Made by a program: the position numbers and the translations under genes. Of a stretch of DNA of 64,000 nucleotides, positions 1 through 10,571 are shown piece after piece. The stretch's first letter is position 1. Every line of letters begins with the position of its first letter. This DNA is from Mangrovibacter yixingensis (lineage in GTDB: Bacteria > Pseudomonadota > Gammaproteobacteria > Enterobacterales > Enterobacteriaceae), in assembly GCF_020523985.1 (NCBI RefSeq), contig NZ_JAIVKM010000005.1, forward strand, positions 62,001 to 126,000. Direction: 5' to 3'. A model generated the notes under the pieces. It searched no databases. It worked only from the letters and a program-made list of their open reading frames with translations, and had not been told where the DNA came from.

Positions 1-93
1 TTTATTCCACAGGCAACACAGGATGAAGCCCGAAGTGCTCTTGGTCTTGATGCCCAGGGGATTACACAACGCATCCGTGAATGGCTCGGATAA
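1..93 (+). CDS. dxs: 1-deoxy-D-xylulose-5-phosphate synthase, C-terminal end (partial)
   Basis: Only the last 30 codons and the TAA stop are inside the window. The tail reads FIPQATQDEAR...IREWLG, which aligns with the C-terminus of E. coli Dxs (FIPQGTQEEMR...IKAWLA). Dxs is the thiamine-diphosphate enzyme that joins pyruvate and glyceraldehyde-3-phosphate in the first step of the MEP isoprenoid pathway. The next gene is yajO, as in E. coli, which supports the call. The catalytic domains lie upstream of the window and cannot be judged. Confidence 0.88.
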   Translation, partial: FIPQATQDEARSALGLDAQGITQRIREWLG

Positions 94-167
94 AACTGTC
101 TTTTACTTCTCCCCTTCCTCTCCTGCTATGCTTAAAGCAAATTTTTTCTCATTGCAGGAGAGGAGTC

Positions 168-1142
168 ATGGAATATACCACGCTGGGTAAAACCCACCTT
201 CGCATTTCCCGTTTGTGCCTTGGTTGCATGACATTTGGCGAACCAGAGCGTGGGCGACACGCCTGGACGTTGCCAGAAGAAAGCAGCCGTGACCTGATTC
301 AGTACGCCCTTGGCCGGGGAATTAACTTTTTCGATACTGCCAACAGCTACTCCGATGGCAGCAGTGAAGAGATTGTTGGCCGGGCACTGCGTGACTTTGC
401 CCGCCGGGAAGATGTCGTCGTCGCAACCAAGGTCTATTTCCCCGTAGGGGATTTAACCGAAGGCCTTTCACGCAAGCAAATTATGCGGTCCATTGATGAC
501 AGCCTGAAACGCCTCGGTATGGAATATGTCGATTTATTGCAGATCCACCGTTGGGACTACAACACGCCACTGGAAGAAACCCTCGAAGCATTGCACGATG
601 TTGTACAGTCCGGCAAAGCGCGCTTTATTGGCGCGTCATCCATGCATGCCTGGCAGTTTGCCAAAGCACTGTTCACCCAACGCCAGCATGGCTGGAACGA
701 GTTTGTTACCATGCAGGACCAATACAACCTGATTCAGCGTGAAGAAGAGCGGGATATGCTACCGTTATGCTACGACCAGGGCGTTGCCGTTATTCCATGG
801 AGCCCACTGGCTCGTGGGCGTTTAACCCGCCCCTGGGGTGAAAACACGGCCCGTTCAGTGTCTGATGAGTTCGGTAAAAGTCTGTATCAGTCCAGTGAAG
901 CGAATGACGAACAAATTGCGCAAAGAGTGGCCGCAATCGCCCGCGACAAAGAAGCCAGCCGTGCTCAGGTAGCGCTGGCCTGGTTGTTAAGCAAACGAGG
1001 TGTTGCAGCACCAATTATTGGCTCATCGCGCAAAGAACAGCTTGAAGACTTACTGAACGCAGTAGATTTGAAACTCAGCGATGGAGATATTGCCGAGCTT
1101 GAAACGCCTTACCAGCCGCATCACGTCGTTGGCTTTCGTTAA
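168..1142 (+). CDS. yajO: Aldo/keto reductase YajO
   Basis: This 324-residue protein has the length of E. coli YajO. It is an NADPH-dependent TIM-barrel aldo/keto reductase, linked in E. coli to reduction of small aldehydes and to thiamine-precursor chemistry. The catalytic tetrad can be placed in FFDTANSYSDG (Asp and Tyr), VVATKVYF (Lys) and LLQIHRWD (His). A C-terminal IIGSSRKEQL stretch fits the cofactor-binding end. The open frame reaches back to base 81, but the ATG at 168 follows a strong GGAGAGGAG ribosome site and gives the family length. It lies 74 bp after dxs and ends before tandem terminator hairpins shared with pgpA. Confidence 0.93.
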   Translation: MEYTTLGKTHLRISRLCLGCMTFGEPERGRHAWTLPEESSRDLIQYALGRGINFFDTANSYSDGSSEEIVGRALRDFARREDVVVATKVYFPVGDLTEGLSRKQIMRSIDDSLKRLGMEYVDLLQIHRWDYNTPLEETLEALHDVVQSGKARFIGASSMHAWQFAKALFTQRQHGWNEFVTMQDQYNLIQREEERDMLPLCYDQGVAVIPWSPLARGRLTRPWGENTARSVSDEFGKSLYQSSEANDEQIAQRVAAIARDKEASRAQVALAWLLSKRGVAAPIIGSSRKEQLEDLLNAVDLKLSDGDIAELETPYQPHHVVGFR

Positions 1143-1191
1143 CTATCGGCACAACCTCATGTCCGCACGGAACGAGAGGATGTCACCCAAT

Positions 1192-1225
1192 AAAAAACCC
1201 TGAAAATCAATTTATTGATTTTCAG
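1192..1225 (-). terminator. Rho-independent terminator after pgpA
   Basis: A perfect 11-bp stem (CTGAAAATCAA / TTGATTTTCAG, 1200-1225) with a TTTA loop is followed on the minus strand by GG and six T residues (1192-1197). It lies 87 bp past the pgpA stop, behind a second hairpin. Confidence 0.7.
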
Positions 1226-1234
1226 CTGCTAACT

Positions 1235-1269
1235 AAAAAGAAGGAAAACCACGCTTTTTCCTTCTTTTT
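1235..1269. terminator. Bidirectional terminator between yajO and pgpA
   Basis: A 14-bp stem (1235-1248 with 1256-1269) has A-rich and T-rich outer ends, so it reads as a terminator from both sides. It separates the convergent yajO and pgpA genes. It forms a tandem pair with the hairpin at 1200-1225. Confidence 0.8.
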
Positions 1270-1311
1270 CATCAATCTGAACCTGCCCCTTTTACAGGGC
1301 TGGTTCAGAGC

Positions 1312-1833
1312 TCAGCTCAGTAAACCAATGGGCCAGTAATGGCCACATAAGTACAGTGCAGCCGCAGCGATAACCCCGGCAACGATGTCATCCACCATGA
1401 TGCCCATGCCACCATGCACATTTTTGTCAAACCAGCGGATAGGCCAGGGTTTCCACATATCGAAAATACGGAACAGAACGAACCCTACTGCCACCCATCG
1501 CCAGTCATTGGTCGGGAGGGCCATCAGGGTTATCCACATGCCGATAAATTCATCCCACACAATACTCCCGTGATCATGAACCCCCATATCACGAGCCGTT
1601 ACATGGCACAAATAGACGCCGATGCAGACTCCCAACATTAGCACCAGTACGTACAGTTGCCAGGGCAGGAAACTCAGCAAATACCAGAAAGGAATAGATG
1701 CCAGGGAGCCCATGGTGCCGGGAACGATTGGGCTTAAACCACTGCCAAACCCTGTCGCCAATAAATGCCAGGGGTTAGATAACCGAAGACGACGTTTGGC
1801 GGCGGCTTTCTCAGACGGTTGTAAAGTGGTCAT
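1312..1833 (-). CDS. pgpA: Phosphatidylglycerophosphatase A
   Basis: An inner-membrane enzyme that dephosphorylates phosphatidylglycerol phosphate to phosphatidylglycerol. The family motifs [25 protein letters not shown] and DDIVAGV are present, along with several hydrophobic segments. The ATG at 1833 gives 173 residues, close to the 172 of E. coli. An in-frame ATG two codons upstream at 1839 is also possible, but its spacing to the GGAG ribosome site is too short. The start lies inside the 3' end of thiL, so the two genes are probably translationally coupled. It is the last gene of the nusB-thiL-pgpA series. Confidence 0.95.
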   Translation of the reverse strand: MTTLQPSEKAAAKRRLRLSNPWHLLATGFGSGLSPIVPGTMGSLASIPFWYLLSFLPWQLYVLVLMLGVCIGVYLCHVTARDMGVHDHGSIVWDEFIGMWITLMALPTNDWRWVAVGFVLFRIFDMWKPWPIRWFDKNVHGGMGIMVDDIVAGVIAAAALYLCGHYWPIGLLS

Positions 1834-2788
1834 ATCCATGTAACTCCAGTTTTACCGGCTTTCCTTGTTGCATCAGTGTCAGGCCATCGCTGGCGACAGT
1901 CATTTGACCAACGCAAGTCCAGGGTATGCCTAAATGACCAATAGCCACATCCAGCGCCCCACGGTTAACTTCTGGTACCGTAAAGCATAGTTCGTAATCT
2001 TCCCCACCAGCCAGCGCCCATTCCAGAGCCTGCTCCATTGAAGTGCTTTCTTTCAATGCATCAGAAAAAGGCAGGTTATCCAGGTCAAGCCTTGCGCCAC
2101 AACCACTGGCTTTGAGGATATGACCCAGGTCAGAAATCAGCCCATCGGAAAGATCAATAGCACTACTGGCCAGATCCCGTAATGCCTGGCCGTGAAGAAT
2201 ACGGGGTTTAGGGCGTAAATGGCGGCTTACCAGCCAGTCGGCGTGCACCTTATCTTCCACCTGCAAGCGTTCTTGAAGAATGGCCAGCCCTGCAGCGCTG
2301 TCACCGGGCGTACCCGTCACGTAAATCCAGTCTCCAGGCCGTGCACCACTGCGTTTTAATGCTCTACCCTGGGGAATAAAACCATGAATACCCAGCGTCA
2401 TCGAGAGGGGGCCTTTTGTAGTATCCCCGCCGATTAACTGCATATCATAGTAACTTAACTGTTCAAACAGGCTGTCACTGAATGCAGCCAGCCAGCTCTC
2501 ATCAACATCAGGTAGGGTTAATGCCAGGGTAAGCCAGGCTGGGTCCGCCCCCATTGCTGCAAGGTCACTAATATTCACGGCCAGTGCTTTACAGGCTATA
2601 TCGGCAGGCGCCATATCAGGAAGAAAATGAATACCACTCACCAGCGTATCAGTGCTTATCGCGAGGGTTTGGCGTTCCGGTACAACCAGTAAGGCACAGT
2701 CGTCGCCAATACCTGTTTCTACATCCCGCCGCGAACTGCTGACACGATTGAAATAGCGGTCTATTAACGAAAATTCACCGCAAGCCAT
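1811..2788 (-). CDS. thiL: Thiamine-monophosphate kinase
   Basis: ThiL phosphorylates thiamine monophosphate with ATP to give thiamine diphosphate, the active cofactor. The 325 residues equal the E. coli length. N-terminal [10 protein letters not shown], the metal-binding GDDCALL, the DLAAMGADP segment and the [13 protein letters not shown] loop are the usual family signatures (PurM/ThiL fold). Its 3' end overlaps the pgpA start by about 23 bp. The upstream gap to nusB carries a clear terminator hairpin, so thiL may rely on read-through or its own weak promoter. Confidence 0.96.
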   Translation of the reverse strand: MACGEFSLIDRYFNRVSSSRRDVETGIGDDCALLVVPERQTLAISTDTLVSGIHFLPDMAPADIACKALAVNISDLAAMGADPAWLTLALTLPDVDESWLAAFSDSLFEQLSYYDMQLIGGDTTKGPLSMTLGIHGFIPQGRALKRSGARPGDWIYVTGTPGDSAAGLAILQERLQVEDKVHADWLVSRHLRPKPRILHGQALRDLASSAIDLSDGLISDLGHILKASGCGARLDLDNLPFSDALKESTSMEQALEWALAGGEDYELCFTVPEVNRGALDVAIGHLGIPWTCVGQMTVASDGLTLMQQGKPVKLELHGYDHFTTV

Positions 2789-2805
2789 ACAAAAAGCCTC
2801 AACAG

Positions 2806-2835
2806 ATAAAAAAACAAAGGCCGGGAAACCCGGCC
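2806..2835 (-). terminator. Terminator between nusB and thiL
   Basis: A 7-bp GC stem (GGCCGGG / CCCGGCC, 2819-2835) is followed on the minus strand by TTTGTTTTTTTA. It sits just after the nusB stop and ahead of thiL, inside what is normally one transcription unit. Confidence 0.8.
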
Positions 2836-2888
2836 AGTGACAACAATTCTGGTGCTGCCTTATACAAACAACACGCCATGTAGCAAAC

Positions 2889-3308
2889 TTATTTCCGGTG
2901 TGGGCGCACCTGAGGCGCTACTTTGTCGAGAACACCGTTAACAAACTTATGGCTATCTTCTGCACCAAACGTTTTGGCCAGTTCAATTGCTTCGTTGATG
3001 GCCACTTTATATGGGACATCATCACGTTTAGACAGTTCAAACAAAGCGATACGCAGCACCGCTTTTTCCACCTGGCCAAGCTCTTCAAGCTGGCGAGATA
3101 ACACAGGCTTCATAAGCTCGTCGAGATATGCGCTATTATTCGCCACCCCGGCCAGCAGTTCACGGAAGTACATGACGTCGACATCTTTCACGTCCTGTTC
3201 CGCCAGGAACTGGTATTCAACATCAGCGATGTCGTTCTGGGACAACTGCCAGGAGTAAAGCGCCTGGACGGCACACTCACGGGCGCGGTGACGAGCAGCA
3301 GGTTTCAC
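2889..3308 (-). CDS. nusB: Transcription antitermination factor NusB
   Basis: A small helical RNA-binding protein that pairs with NusE (ribosomal protein S10) at boxA of rRNA leaders to prevent early termination. The 139 residues match E. coli NusB. The start ([22 protein letters not shown]) and the closing segment ([33 protein letters not shown]) are diagnostic. It starts 19 bp after the ribE stop, in the usual ribD-ribE-nusB order. Confidence 0.97.
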   Translation of the reverse strand: MKPAARHRARECAVQALYSWQLSQNDIADVEYQFLAEQDVKDVDVMYFRELLAGVANNSAYLDELMKPVLSRQLEELGQVEKAVLRIALFELSKRDDVPYKVAINEAIELAKTFGAEDSHKFVNGVLDKVAPQVRPHRK

Positions 3309-3327
3309 GGAATTCCCCTTACTAAAA

Positions 3328-3798
3328 TCAGGCCTTAATGGCTTTCAATACATTGATCATTTCGAGCGCGGTCAGGGCAGCTTCTGCACCTTTATTACCG
3401 GCTTTTGTACCAGCACGCTCAATTGCCTGCTCAATACTTTCGGTGGTCAGAACACCAAAGGCTACCGGTATTTCGCTATCCTGTGCGACATGAGACAAGC
3501 CAGTGCTTGCACCACCTGCGACATATTCAAAATGGGCAGTACCGCCACGGATAACCGTACCGAGCGCAACGACTGCATCATAACGGCCGGTCTTCGCCAG
3601 TGCGCCAGCAGCCAGTGGCAGCTCATACGCACCCGGAACCCAAACCACGGTGATATTTTCATCTTTTACCTGACCAATACGTTTCAGCGCGTCAATTGCA
3701 CCGTTCAGCAGGCTGTCATTGATGAAGTTGTTAAAACGCGCGATTGTGATGGCGACGCGAGCGTCCGGGGTAGCAACGGTAGCTTCAATAATGTTCAT
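3328..3798 (-). CDS. ribE: 6,7-dimethyl-8-ribityllumazine synthase
   Basis: Lumazine synthase (ribE in E. coli, ribH elsewhere) condenses the ribityl-aminouracil intermediate with 3,4-dihydroxy-2-butanone 4-phosphate in the second-last step of riboflavin synthesis. It assembles as an icosahedral capsid. The 156 residues equal the E. coli length. Motifs seen are [41 protein letters not shown] and the end [14 protein letters not shown]. It lies 141 bp after ribD and 19 bp before nusB. Confidence 0.97.
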   Translation of the reverse strand: MNIIEATVATPDARVAITIARFNNFINDSLLNGAIDALKRIGQVKDENITVVWVPGAYELPLAAGALAKTGRYDAVVALGTVIRGGTAHFEYVAGGASTGLSHVAQDSEIPVAFGVLTTESIEQAIERAGTKAGNKGAEAALTALEMINVLKAIKA

Positions 3799-3939
3799 AC
3801 TCTTCCTTACGAGTTTTGTGTGGCCCCCGCAGGGGGGCGGATTTTATCATAATCTTTCAGGCACTGCTTACTTTTATACGCCTTCTGCGCCGAATGGCGT
3901 TACTCTCCAGACTTTGCGCAAAAGAACACCATCTCTGGC

Positions 3940-5052
3940 TCAGCACCCGGTATCAGGTACCAAATGCAAGCAGAGGTCTGGCCCAACCTGGCGAACCTGG
4001 CTGAAAACCAGTTGCGGCGCATCGGCCAACATTGTCAACCCAGGCAAAGCGCATAGCCCACGGGCATCATTGCCCAGCAGTTTTGGCGCCATATAGACAA
4101 TCAGCTCATCCACCAGGCCTGCCTGTAATAATGCGCCGGAAAGTTGTGCGCCAGCTTCCACCCACACACTATTAATTTGGCGCTGACCCAGCAACATCAT
4201 CAACGCAACTAAATCCAGATGCCCGTTATGTTCGGGTAACACTAACTGTTCAACCGCCTCTGGCCATGGCTGTGTATCTGCAGTTGTTCTGGCAAGCCAG
4301 GTTTGCCCTGGCTGGCTGATAAGCCGGTGAGCCGGGGTCACACGGTTTTGGCTATCGACGATAACCCGCACAGGTTGGCGCAAGGAGGATTGTGGATAAA
4401 TACGCTGTGTATCAGCGTCAAGCTCTTGCCAGCGTACAGTCAGTGAAGGGTCATCAGCCAGAACCGTTGAACTACTGGAAAGAATAGCGGCACTCTGCGC
4501 ACGTAAACGCTGTACATCACGGCGTGATTGCGGTGAGGTGATCCACTGGCTTTCGCCGCTGGACATAGCTGTGCGGCCGTCCAGTGACGCCCCAAGTTTC
4601 ACCTGTATCCAGGGGAAACCCGTTCGCATTCGTTTTAAAAAACCACGGTTAAGGCCTTCGGCTTCGCTATTCATCAAACCGTGGCTAACATCCACACCAG
4701 CCTGCTGCAAATGATACAAACCACGCCCGGCAACTTGCGGGTTTGGGTCTTGCATCGCGGTAACAACCCGGCTAACACCTGCAGCGACCAGAGCTTCACA
4801 ACAAGGTGGTGTACGCCCGTAATGGCTGCAAGGTTCAAGCGTAACATACGCCGTAGCACCACGGGCTTTATCGCCCGCCATGCGCAAGGCATGCACCTCG
4901 GCATGGGGTTCACCCGCGCGGTAGTGAAAACCTTCACCAACGATTTCACCATCACGCACAATAACACAGCCAACATTAGGGTTAGGATGGGTGGTAAAAC
5001 GACCACGGCGCGCCAGCTCTAACGCTCTGGCCATGTAGCCTTCATCGTGCAT
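3940..5052 (-). CDS. ribD: Bifunctional riboflavin deaminase/reductase RibD
   Basis: RibD carries out two successive steps of riboflavin synthesis: deamination of the pyrimidine, then NADPH reduction of its ribosyl side chain. The N-terminal deaminase domain (about 1-145) has the zinc motif PHAEVHAL and PCSHYGRTPPCCEAL. The C-terminal reductase domain has KLGASLDGRTA and ESQWITS. Its 370 residues compare with 367 in E. coli. It starts 3 bp after the nrdR stop, so nrdR and ribD are very likely cotranscribed. Confidence 0.97.
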   Translation of the reverse strand: MHDEGYMARALELARRGRFTTHPNPNVGCVIVRDGEIVGEGFHYRAGEPHAEVHALRMAGDKARGATAYVTLEPCSHYGRTPPCCEALVAAGVSRVVTAMQDPNPQVAGRGLYHLQQAGVDVSHGLMNSEAEGLNRGFLKRMRTGFPWIQVKLGASLDGRTAMSSGESQWITSPQSRRDVQRLRAQSAAILSSSSTVLADDPSLTVRWQELDADTQRIYPQSSLRQPVRVIVDSQNRVTPAHRLISQPGQTWLARTTADTQPWPEAVEQLVLPEHNGHLDLVALMMLLGQRQINSVWVEAGAQLSGALLQAGLVDELIVYMAPKLLGNDARGLCALPGLTMLADAPQLVFSQVRQVGPDLCLHLVPDTGC

Positions 5053-5055
5053 TAT

Positions 5056-5556
<501 letters not shown>

Positions 5557-5655
5557 TCAGACGACAAACCCAGATGATTTGAGATAAAGGCGCTATGCCT
5601 TTCATTACACGCCCGCTACCCTGAACGTAATCTCGTTATTATGGATCATTTTCAT

Positions 5656-6225
5656 ATGAAAACCTGTTACCAGTCAGGGCTATTTATACTGTTCACTTCA
5701 TTGATGGTAAGTGGTTGCACACCACAGGCCGAAGTAACCAGTGTGCACCAGGATGTACAAACGTTAAGTCACGAAATGCGCACACTGCAAAAAGAAACCA
5801 GAGATGTCGCCTGGCAAAATGCGCTGAATGCCCGTTCAACAGAAGGTGCTTGGTTAATTCCGGGGGCTCAGACACCGGCGCGGCTTACCAGCCAGTTGGG
5901 GCTATTAACCTTCTCATTGGCCCGCACCGAAACAACAGGAAATGGAGTGACTGTTTATATTCATGTCCACCGGGATGGTAATAAAGGTTTACCGGCATTT
6001 AACGGCAATCTGGTATGGGGAACACTCTCTGGCACACTTGAGAATTACCAGCAAGTAAATACCCACTCACTGCAATTTCAGGCACCTGCCACGCTGACAG
6101 CCCCCGTTGACATTGATCTCGCCATTCACTTGCCAGATACCCAACTCAGCGATGTTGGCTTTATCCGTATCCATGGATTGTCATCGTCTGACACCAGCAT
6201 GGATACGCCAGATACCACCCAATAG
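5656..6225 (+). CDS. yajI: Lipoprotein YajI (DUF3251)
   Basis: A predicted lipoprotein of unknown function. The N-terminus starting MKTCYQSG has a hydrophobic core and a lipobox VSGC with Cys about residue 21, followed by a polar helix and a beta-rich DUF3251-type domain. The open frame also allows an ATG at 5641. The ATG at 5656 was preferred because it gives a cleaner type II signal peptide, but neither start has a strong ribosome site. Position between nrdR and tsx is the same as E. coli yajI, on which the name rests. Confidence 0.75.
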   Translation: MKTCYQSGLFILFTSLMVSGCTPQAEVTSVHQDVQTLSHEMRTLQKETRDVAWQNALNARSTEGAWLIPGAQTPARLTSQLGLLTFSLARTETTGNGVTVYIHVHRDGNKGLPAFNGNLVWGTLSGTLENYQQVNTHSLQFQAPATLTAPVDIDLAIHLPDTQLSDVGFIRIHGLSSSDTSMDTPDTTQ

Positions 6226-6591
6226 AGCACCACACATTCTCTTGCAGCCACTGGCGGACTGATACCGCTGGCTGCAACCTCCCCACTCGGCTACTGCTCA
6301 CCCACAACAACAATGAGATGTACGTCACGTTTTTGTCGCAAATATTTAAGCTATTTGCAGAAATGCTTCAGCAAAAAGTATTTTGTATTGGACTGTAAAA
6401 TTAAACCAGATAGAATTTCGTTGTTTTATTAGCACAAATGTGAACGCAATCGATTTCGCTAGTGCAAGATATATTAACTAAACATATATCTGTGAGGCAG
6501 AATAAGAATTGTGACGTGCTAAAAACAAACATATCTGGCAATAGCAACTGACTCCCCGTGCATTTGCGACATCTATAACAGTGGTCACTAC
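6226..6591 (+). promoter_or_regulatory. yajI-tsx intergenic region with candidate CRP half-sites
   Basis: This 366-bp gap holds no gene. It is AT-rich in its second half and has three TGTGA motifs on the plus strand at 6439-6443, 6491-6495 and 6510-6514. The first is part of AAATGTGAACGCAATCGATTT, which resembles a CRP site. In E. coli tsx is controlled by CRP, CytR and DeoR from two promoters, so a similar arrangement is inferred. A DeoR-type palindrome was not recognised. A bulged hairpin near 6242-6278 may end yajI transcription but has no T-run. Confidence 0.4.
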
Positions 6592-7449
6592 ATGAAAAAA
6601 ACACTTTTAGCGGCAGGCGCAGCTGTCGCACTTTCTTACACTGTATCTGCTCAAGCGGCAGATAACAGTGGTGAATACCTCTCAGACTGGTGGCATCAGA
6701 GTGTTAACGTGGTGGGCAGTTACCACACTCGCTTTGGGCCACAACTCCGTAATGACACATACCTGGAATATGAAGCTTTTGCCAAAAAAGACTTCTTTGA
6801 TTTCTACGGTTATGTGGATTTACCCCGCTTCTTTGGTGGCAACTCCACTTCTCAGGGTATCTGGAACCACGGTTCCCCGCTGTTTATGGAAATCGAACCA
6901 CGTTTTTCCATCGACAAACTGACCGGAACCGACCTGAGTTTTGGGCCGTTCAAAGAGTGGTATTTTGCTAATAACTACATCTACGATATGGGCCGGAATA
7001 AATCTGGTCGTCAGAGCACCTGGTATATGGGTTTAGGTACCGATATCGATACCGGCCTGCCAATGGGACTGTCTCTGAACATTTATGCCAAATACCAATG
7101 GCAGAACTACCTGGCAGCGAATGAGAACGAATGGGATGGTTATCGCTTCAAAGTGAAATACTTTGTCCCGATTACTGACCTGTGGGGCGGTAAGCTGACT
7201 TATATCGGTTTCACCAACTTTGACTGGGGTTCCGATTTAGGTGATGAACCTAACCGCACCAGCAACTCAATTGCTTCCAGCCACATTCTGGCGCTGAACT
7301 ATGACCACTGGCATTATTCTGTTGTTGCCCGTTATTTCCATAACGGCGGCCAATGGGATGATGATGCAGGTTTGAACTTCGGTAAAGGTGATTTCAATGT
7401 GAAATCAACTGGCTGGGGTTATTACCTGGTAGTCGGTTATAACTTCTGA
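6592..7449 (+). CDS. tsx: Nucleoside-specific outer-membrane channel Tsx
   Basis: Tsx is a beta-barrel porin that lets nucleosides and deoxynucleosides cross the outer membrane, and it serves as a receptor for some phages and colicin K in E. coli. A signal peptide ([15 protein letters not shown]...SAQA, cleavage before ADNSGEY) is followed by a barrel rich in aromatic strands. It ends in phenylalanine (VVGYNF), the usual outer-membrane insertion signal. At 285 residues it is slightly shorter than E. coli Tsx (294). A terminator-like hairpin follows. Confidence 0.95.
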   Translation: MKKTLLAAGAAVALSYTVSAQAADNSGEYLSDWWHQSVNVVGSYHTRFGPQLRNDTYLEYEAFAKKDFFDFYGYVDLPRFFGGNSTSQGIWNHGSPLFMEIEPRFSIDKLTGTDLSFGPFKEWYFANNYIYDMGRNKSGRQSTWYMGLGTDIDTGLPMGLSLNIYAKYQWQNYLAANENEWDGYRFKVKYFVPITDLWGGKLTYIGFTNFDWGSDLGDEPNRTSNSIASSHILALNYDHWHYSVVARYFHNGGQWDDDAGLNFGKGDFNVKSTGWGYYLVVGYNF

Positions 7450-7468
7450 TAACAGAATGTGATTCCCT

Positions 7469-7508
7469 CTCACCCCGTGTCAGCCAGGCTGATATGGGGT
7501 GAGATTTT
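7469..7508 (+). terminator. Probable tsx terminator
   Basis: An 8-bp outer stem (CTCACCCC / GGGGTGAG, 7469-7503) encloses an inner TCAG/CTGA stem. It is followed by ATTTT, a short T-run. It begins 20 bp after the tsx stop. Confidence 0.6.
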
Positions 7509-7654
7509 CCTCCAGAGCGTTAATTCCTGTCCACCCTTCACCTCACCATATTTACCTGTTTTTTTGTTTGCCAATAGCTGTTACCAGGCGATGTATTCCT
7601 CGTTACCAACAGGTATGTACTGCTTGTTATGTCCCTTCGAAACGCGTGTATAAC

Positions 7655-7692
7655 AGGCAAAAAAAACCACGGTGTTTAACCACCGCGGTTTT
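7655..7692 (-). terminator. Rho-independent terminator after secF
   Basis: On the minus strand a 12-bp stem with one G-U pair (7663-7674 with 7681-7692) is followed by a run of T residues. It starts about 22 bp beyond the secF stop and ends the yajC-secD-secF unit. Confidence 0.85.
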
Positions 7693-7714
7693 CATCAGCA
7701 CCAACAAAACAGGA

Positions 7715-8686
7715 TTAAGGCAGAATACGCGGCTGATCCGCCCCTTCTTTCTCAACTTTCTGTTGCAGCATATGCTCACGACGCATACCCAGTTTCAGAG
7801 CAAGCGCAGAAGCCACATAAATAGATGATGCCGTACCGATGGTGACACCAATCAACATGGTCAGCGAGAAGCCTTTCAGCACCGGGCCGCCAAAGAGATA
7901 CAGCATCAAAATAACCATCAAAGTGGTACCGGACGTAATCAAAGTACGGTGCAGCGTCTGGGTCAGTGACACGTTAAAGATTTCGTAAGGTGTACCGCGG
8001 CGAATCTTGCGGAAGTTTTCACGAATACGGTCAGAAACCACAATGCTGTCGTTCAGTGAGTAGCCAATAACCGACATCAACGAGGCCACAATAGTCAGGT
8101 CAATCTCAATATGGAACAGAGACAGAACCCCCATGGTGATAATCACGTCGTGCGCCAGTGCCAGAACAACCCCGGCAGCCAGACGCCATTCAAAGCGAAA
8201 ACCGACATAAATAAGGATACAGATAAGCGCTGCAAACAGCGCCATACCGCCTTTTTGTGCCAGATCCGCACCGACGCTTGGGCCAACAAACTCAATACGT
8301 TTTACCGTTGCCTGTTGGTGAGTGGTCTCATTAATTACGCTAACCACTTTGTTACCCAGTTCCTGGCTGCCATTAGCATTATGCACTGGCGGCATACGAA
8401 CCATGATGTCGCGGCTGCTACCGAAGTTTTGCAGTAACGGGTCAACAAAACCCGCTTTTTGCAGAGCAGCGCGCATCAGATCCATATCAGCAGGTTTTTC
8501 GAGGTTAATTTCAATCACCGTACCACCGGTGAAATCCAGACCCCAGTTAAACCCACGAACCCCCATTACAACCAGGGATATAACCAGCAGCAAACCAGAG
8601 ATGCCGAAGGCCAGGTAATCCCAGCGCATAAAGTCCCAGACTTTACGGCCGTGGTTCAATTGTTCAACAGTATATTCCTGTGCCAC
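7715..8686 (-). CDS. secF: Protein translocase subunit SecF
   Basis: SecF pairs with SecD in the inner membrane and uses proton-motive force to help pull proteins through SecYEG. The open frame extends to 8731, but the GTG at 8686 follows a GAGGAG site and gives 323 residues starting [15 protein letters not shown], exactly as in E. coli. Family motifs include [11 protein letters not shown] in the first periplasmic domain and [18 protein letters not shown] in the fourth membrane segment. It begins 10 bp after the secD stop. Confidence 0.97.
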   Translation of the reverse strand: MAQEYTVEQLNHGRKVWDFMRWDYLAFGISGLLLVISLVVMGVRGFNWGLDFTGGTVIEINLEKPADMDLMRAALQKAGFVDPLLQNFGSSRDIMVRMPPVHNANGSQELGNKVVSVINETTHQQATVKRIEFVGPSVGADLAQKGGMALFAALICILIYVGFRFEWRLAAGVVLALAHDVIITMGVLSLFHIEIDLTIVASLMSVIGYSLNDSIVVSDRIRENFRKIRRGTPYEIFNVSLTQTLHRTLITSGTTLMVILMLYLFGGPVLKGFSLTMLIGVTIGTASSIYVASALALKLGMRREHMLQQKVEKEGADQPRILP

Positions 8687-8696
8687 AACGCACTCC

Positions 8697-10544
8697 TCAG
8701 ATAGACAGCTTTTTGACGCGTTTGCCGCCATACAGCAGGTTCACGATGGCGCGGGTACCGACAATTGCGGTAAACATTGACGTTGCCACACCAATACCAG
8801 TGGTAATTGCAAAGCCCTTGATTGCCCCGGTGCCCACGGCGTACAGGATAATAACCTTGATAAGGGTGGTAATGTTCGCGTCAAAAATTGAGCTGAACGC
8901 ACCTTTGTAACCTTCATCAATGGACTGTTGTATCGTACGGCCGTTACTCATTTCTTCTTTGATACGTTCGTTAATCAAAACGTTCGCATCGACAGCCACC
9001 GCAAGGGTTAACACGATCCCCGCAATACCAGGCATTGTCAGAGTTGCCCCCGGCAACAAGGACATAATCCCAACAACTAACACCAGGTTAGCCAGCAGAG
9101 CAGATGTCGCAATCAGGCCAAACTTCTTGTAGAAGAAGATCATGAAGATGATGGAAATTGCCAAACCAGCCAGGCACGCTTCCAGACCCTGTTGGATGTT
9201 TTGCATCCCAAGGGTTGGCCCAATGGTTCTTTCTTCAACAATCTGGATTGGCGCAATCAACGCACCAGCACGCAGCAACAGAGAAAGCTGGCGAGCTTCA
9301 GTTGGGTTGCTTATCCCGGTGATACGGAAACTGTTGCCCAGACGCGACTGAATGTTAGCCACGTTGATAACTTCTTCCTGTTTCACCAGAATGGCACGTC
9401 CATTCGCATCTTTCTTACCACTGTCTTTATATTCCACAAACAGCGTCGCCATTGGGCGGCCAATGTTATCTTTTGTGAAATTGGACATAATGCTCCCACC
9501 CGCGCTATCCAGTGAAATATTCACCTGCGGTTGGTTGTATTCGTCCATGCTCGACGTGGAGTCAGTGATATGGTCACCGGTCAGAATAACGCGTTTGTAC
9601 AGCACAATTGGCTGGCCTTCACGGGTGTATTTCACTTCTGAATCACCCGGTATACGCCCGGCAGCCGCAGCAGCCTGATCCACACTGGTATTCACCAGAC
9701 GGAATTCCAGTGTTGCTGTTGCACCCAAAATTTCTTTTGCGCGCGCAGTATCCTGAATCCCTGGTAACTCAACCACAATGCGGTCTGAACCCTGGCGCTG
9801 AACCAGCGGCTCTGCCACACCCAATTGGTTTACACGATTACGCAGAATATTAATGTTCTGCTGAACAGCATATTCACGAGCTTCACGCAGACGGTCATCG
9901 CTCATTACTGCGCGTAACGCGTTGTCACCCTGGCTGGAAATCACTAAGTCACGGTGGCGCGGTGTGAGGTAAGAAATAGCATCATCGCGTGCGGATGAGT
10001 TAGGAAAGGTAATACTCAGCCCGTAGTTATCGGTTTTGCGTACACTGGAGTAAGGAATATTTTTGGTACGCAAATCACTACGCAGTGTATCAATATTCTG
10101 TTCCTGCAGTTTGCCCAGCGCAGTATCCATATCCACTTCCATCAGGAAGTGTACGCCACCACGTAAATCAAGACCGAGTTTCATCGGTTCTGCAGAAATA
10201 GCAGACAGCCAGCGAGGTGTTGCTGGCGCAAGGTTCAGCGCGACAACATATTGATCGCCTAATGCACTTACCAGTGCTTCCCTGGCGCGTAACTGGGTAT
10301 CTGTTGAATCAAAGCGCGCAAGAATCGCTCCTTGTTCCAACGCCACAGATTTCGCGGTGATATTATCTTTTTTGAATTCAGACAGGACCTGGTCCAGCGT
10401 TTTCTCACTGGCGGCGGCACCGCGCGCACCAGTGATCTGAACAGCCGGATCCTCGCCATAAAGGTTGGGAAGCGCATACAGCAGGCCGACGATAAGTACG
10501 ACGACCAGCATAATATACTTCCACAAAGGATAACGGTTTAACAC
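8697..10544 (-). CDS. secD: Protein translocase subunit SecD
   Basis: The larger partner of SecF, with six membrane segments and a large periplasmic P1 domain that moves during translocation. The 615 residues equal E. coli SecD. Visible signatures are the N-terminal membrane segment ([18 protein letters not shown]), [15 protein letters not shown], and the membrane motif [15 protein letters not shown]. It lies 27 bp after yajC and 10 bp before secF. Confidence 0.98.
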   Translation of the reverse strand: MLNRYPLWKYIMLVVVLIVGLLYALPNLYGEDPAVQITGARGAAASEKTLDQVLSEFKKDNITAKSVALEQGAILARFDSTDTQLRAREALVSALGDQYVVALNLAPATPRWLSAISAEPMKLGLDLRGGVHFLMEVDMDTALGKLQEQNIDTLRSDLRTKNIPYSSVRKTDNYGLSITFPNSSARDDAISYLTPRHRDLVISSQGDNALRAVMSDDRLREAREYAVQQNINILRNRVNQLGVAEPLVQRQGSDRIVVELPGIQDTARAKEILGATATLEFRLVNTSVDQAAAAAGRIPGDSEVKYTREGQPIVLYKRVILTGDHITDSTSSMDEYNQPQVNISLDSAGGSIMSNFTKDNIGRPMATLFVEYKDSGKKDANGRAILVKQEEVINVANIQSRLGNSFRITGISNPTEARQLSLLLRAGALIAPIQIVEERTIGPTLGMQNIQQGLEACLAGLAISIIFMIFFYKKFGLIATSALLANLVLVVGIMSLLPGATLTMPGIAGIVLTLAVAVDANVLINERIKEEMSNGRTIQQSIDEGYKGAFSSIFDANITTLIKVIILYAVGTGAIKGFAITTGIGVATSMFTAIVGTRAIVNLLYGGKRVKKLSI

Positions 10545-10571
10545 GGCAGTTCCCTTTGGGAAAACAGAAGA

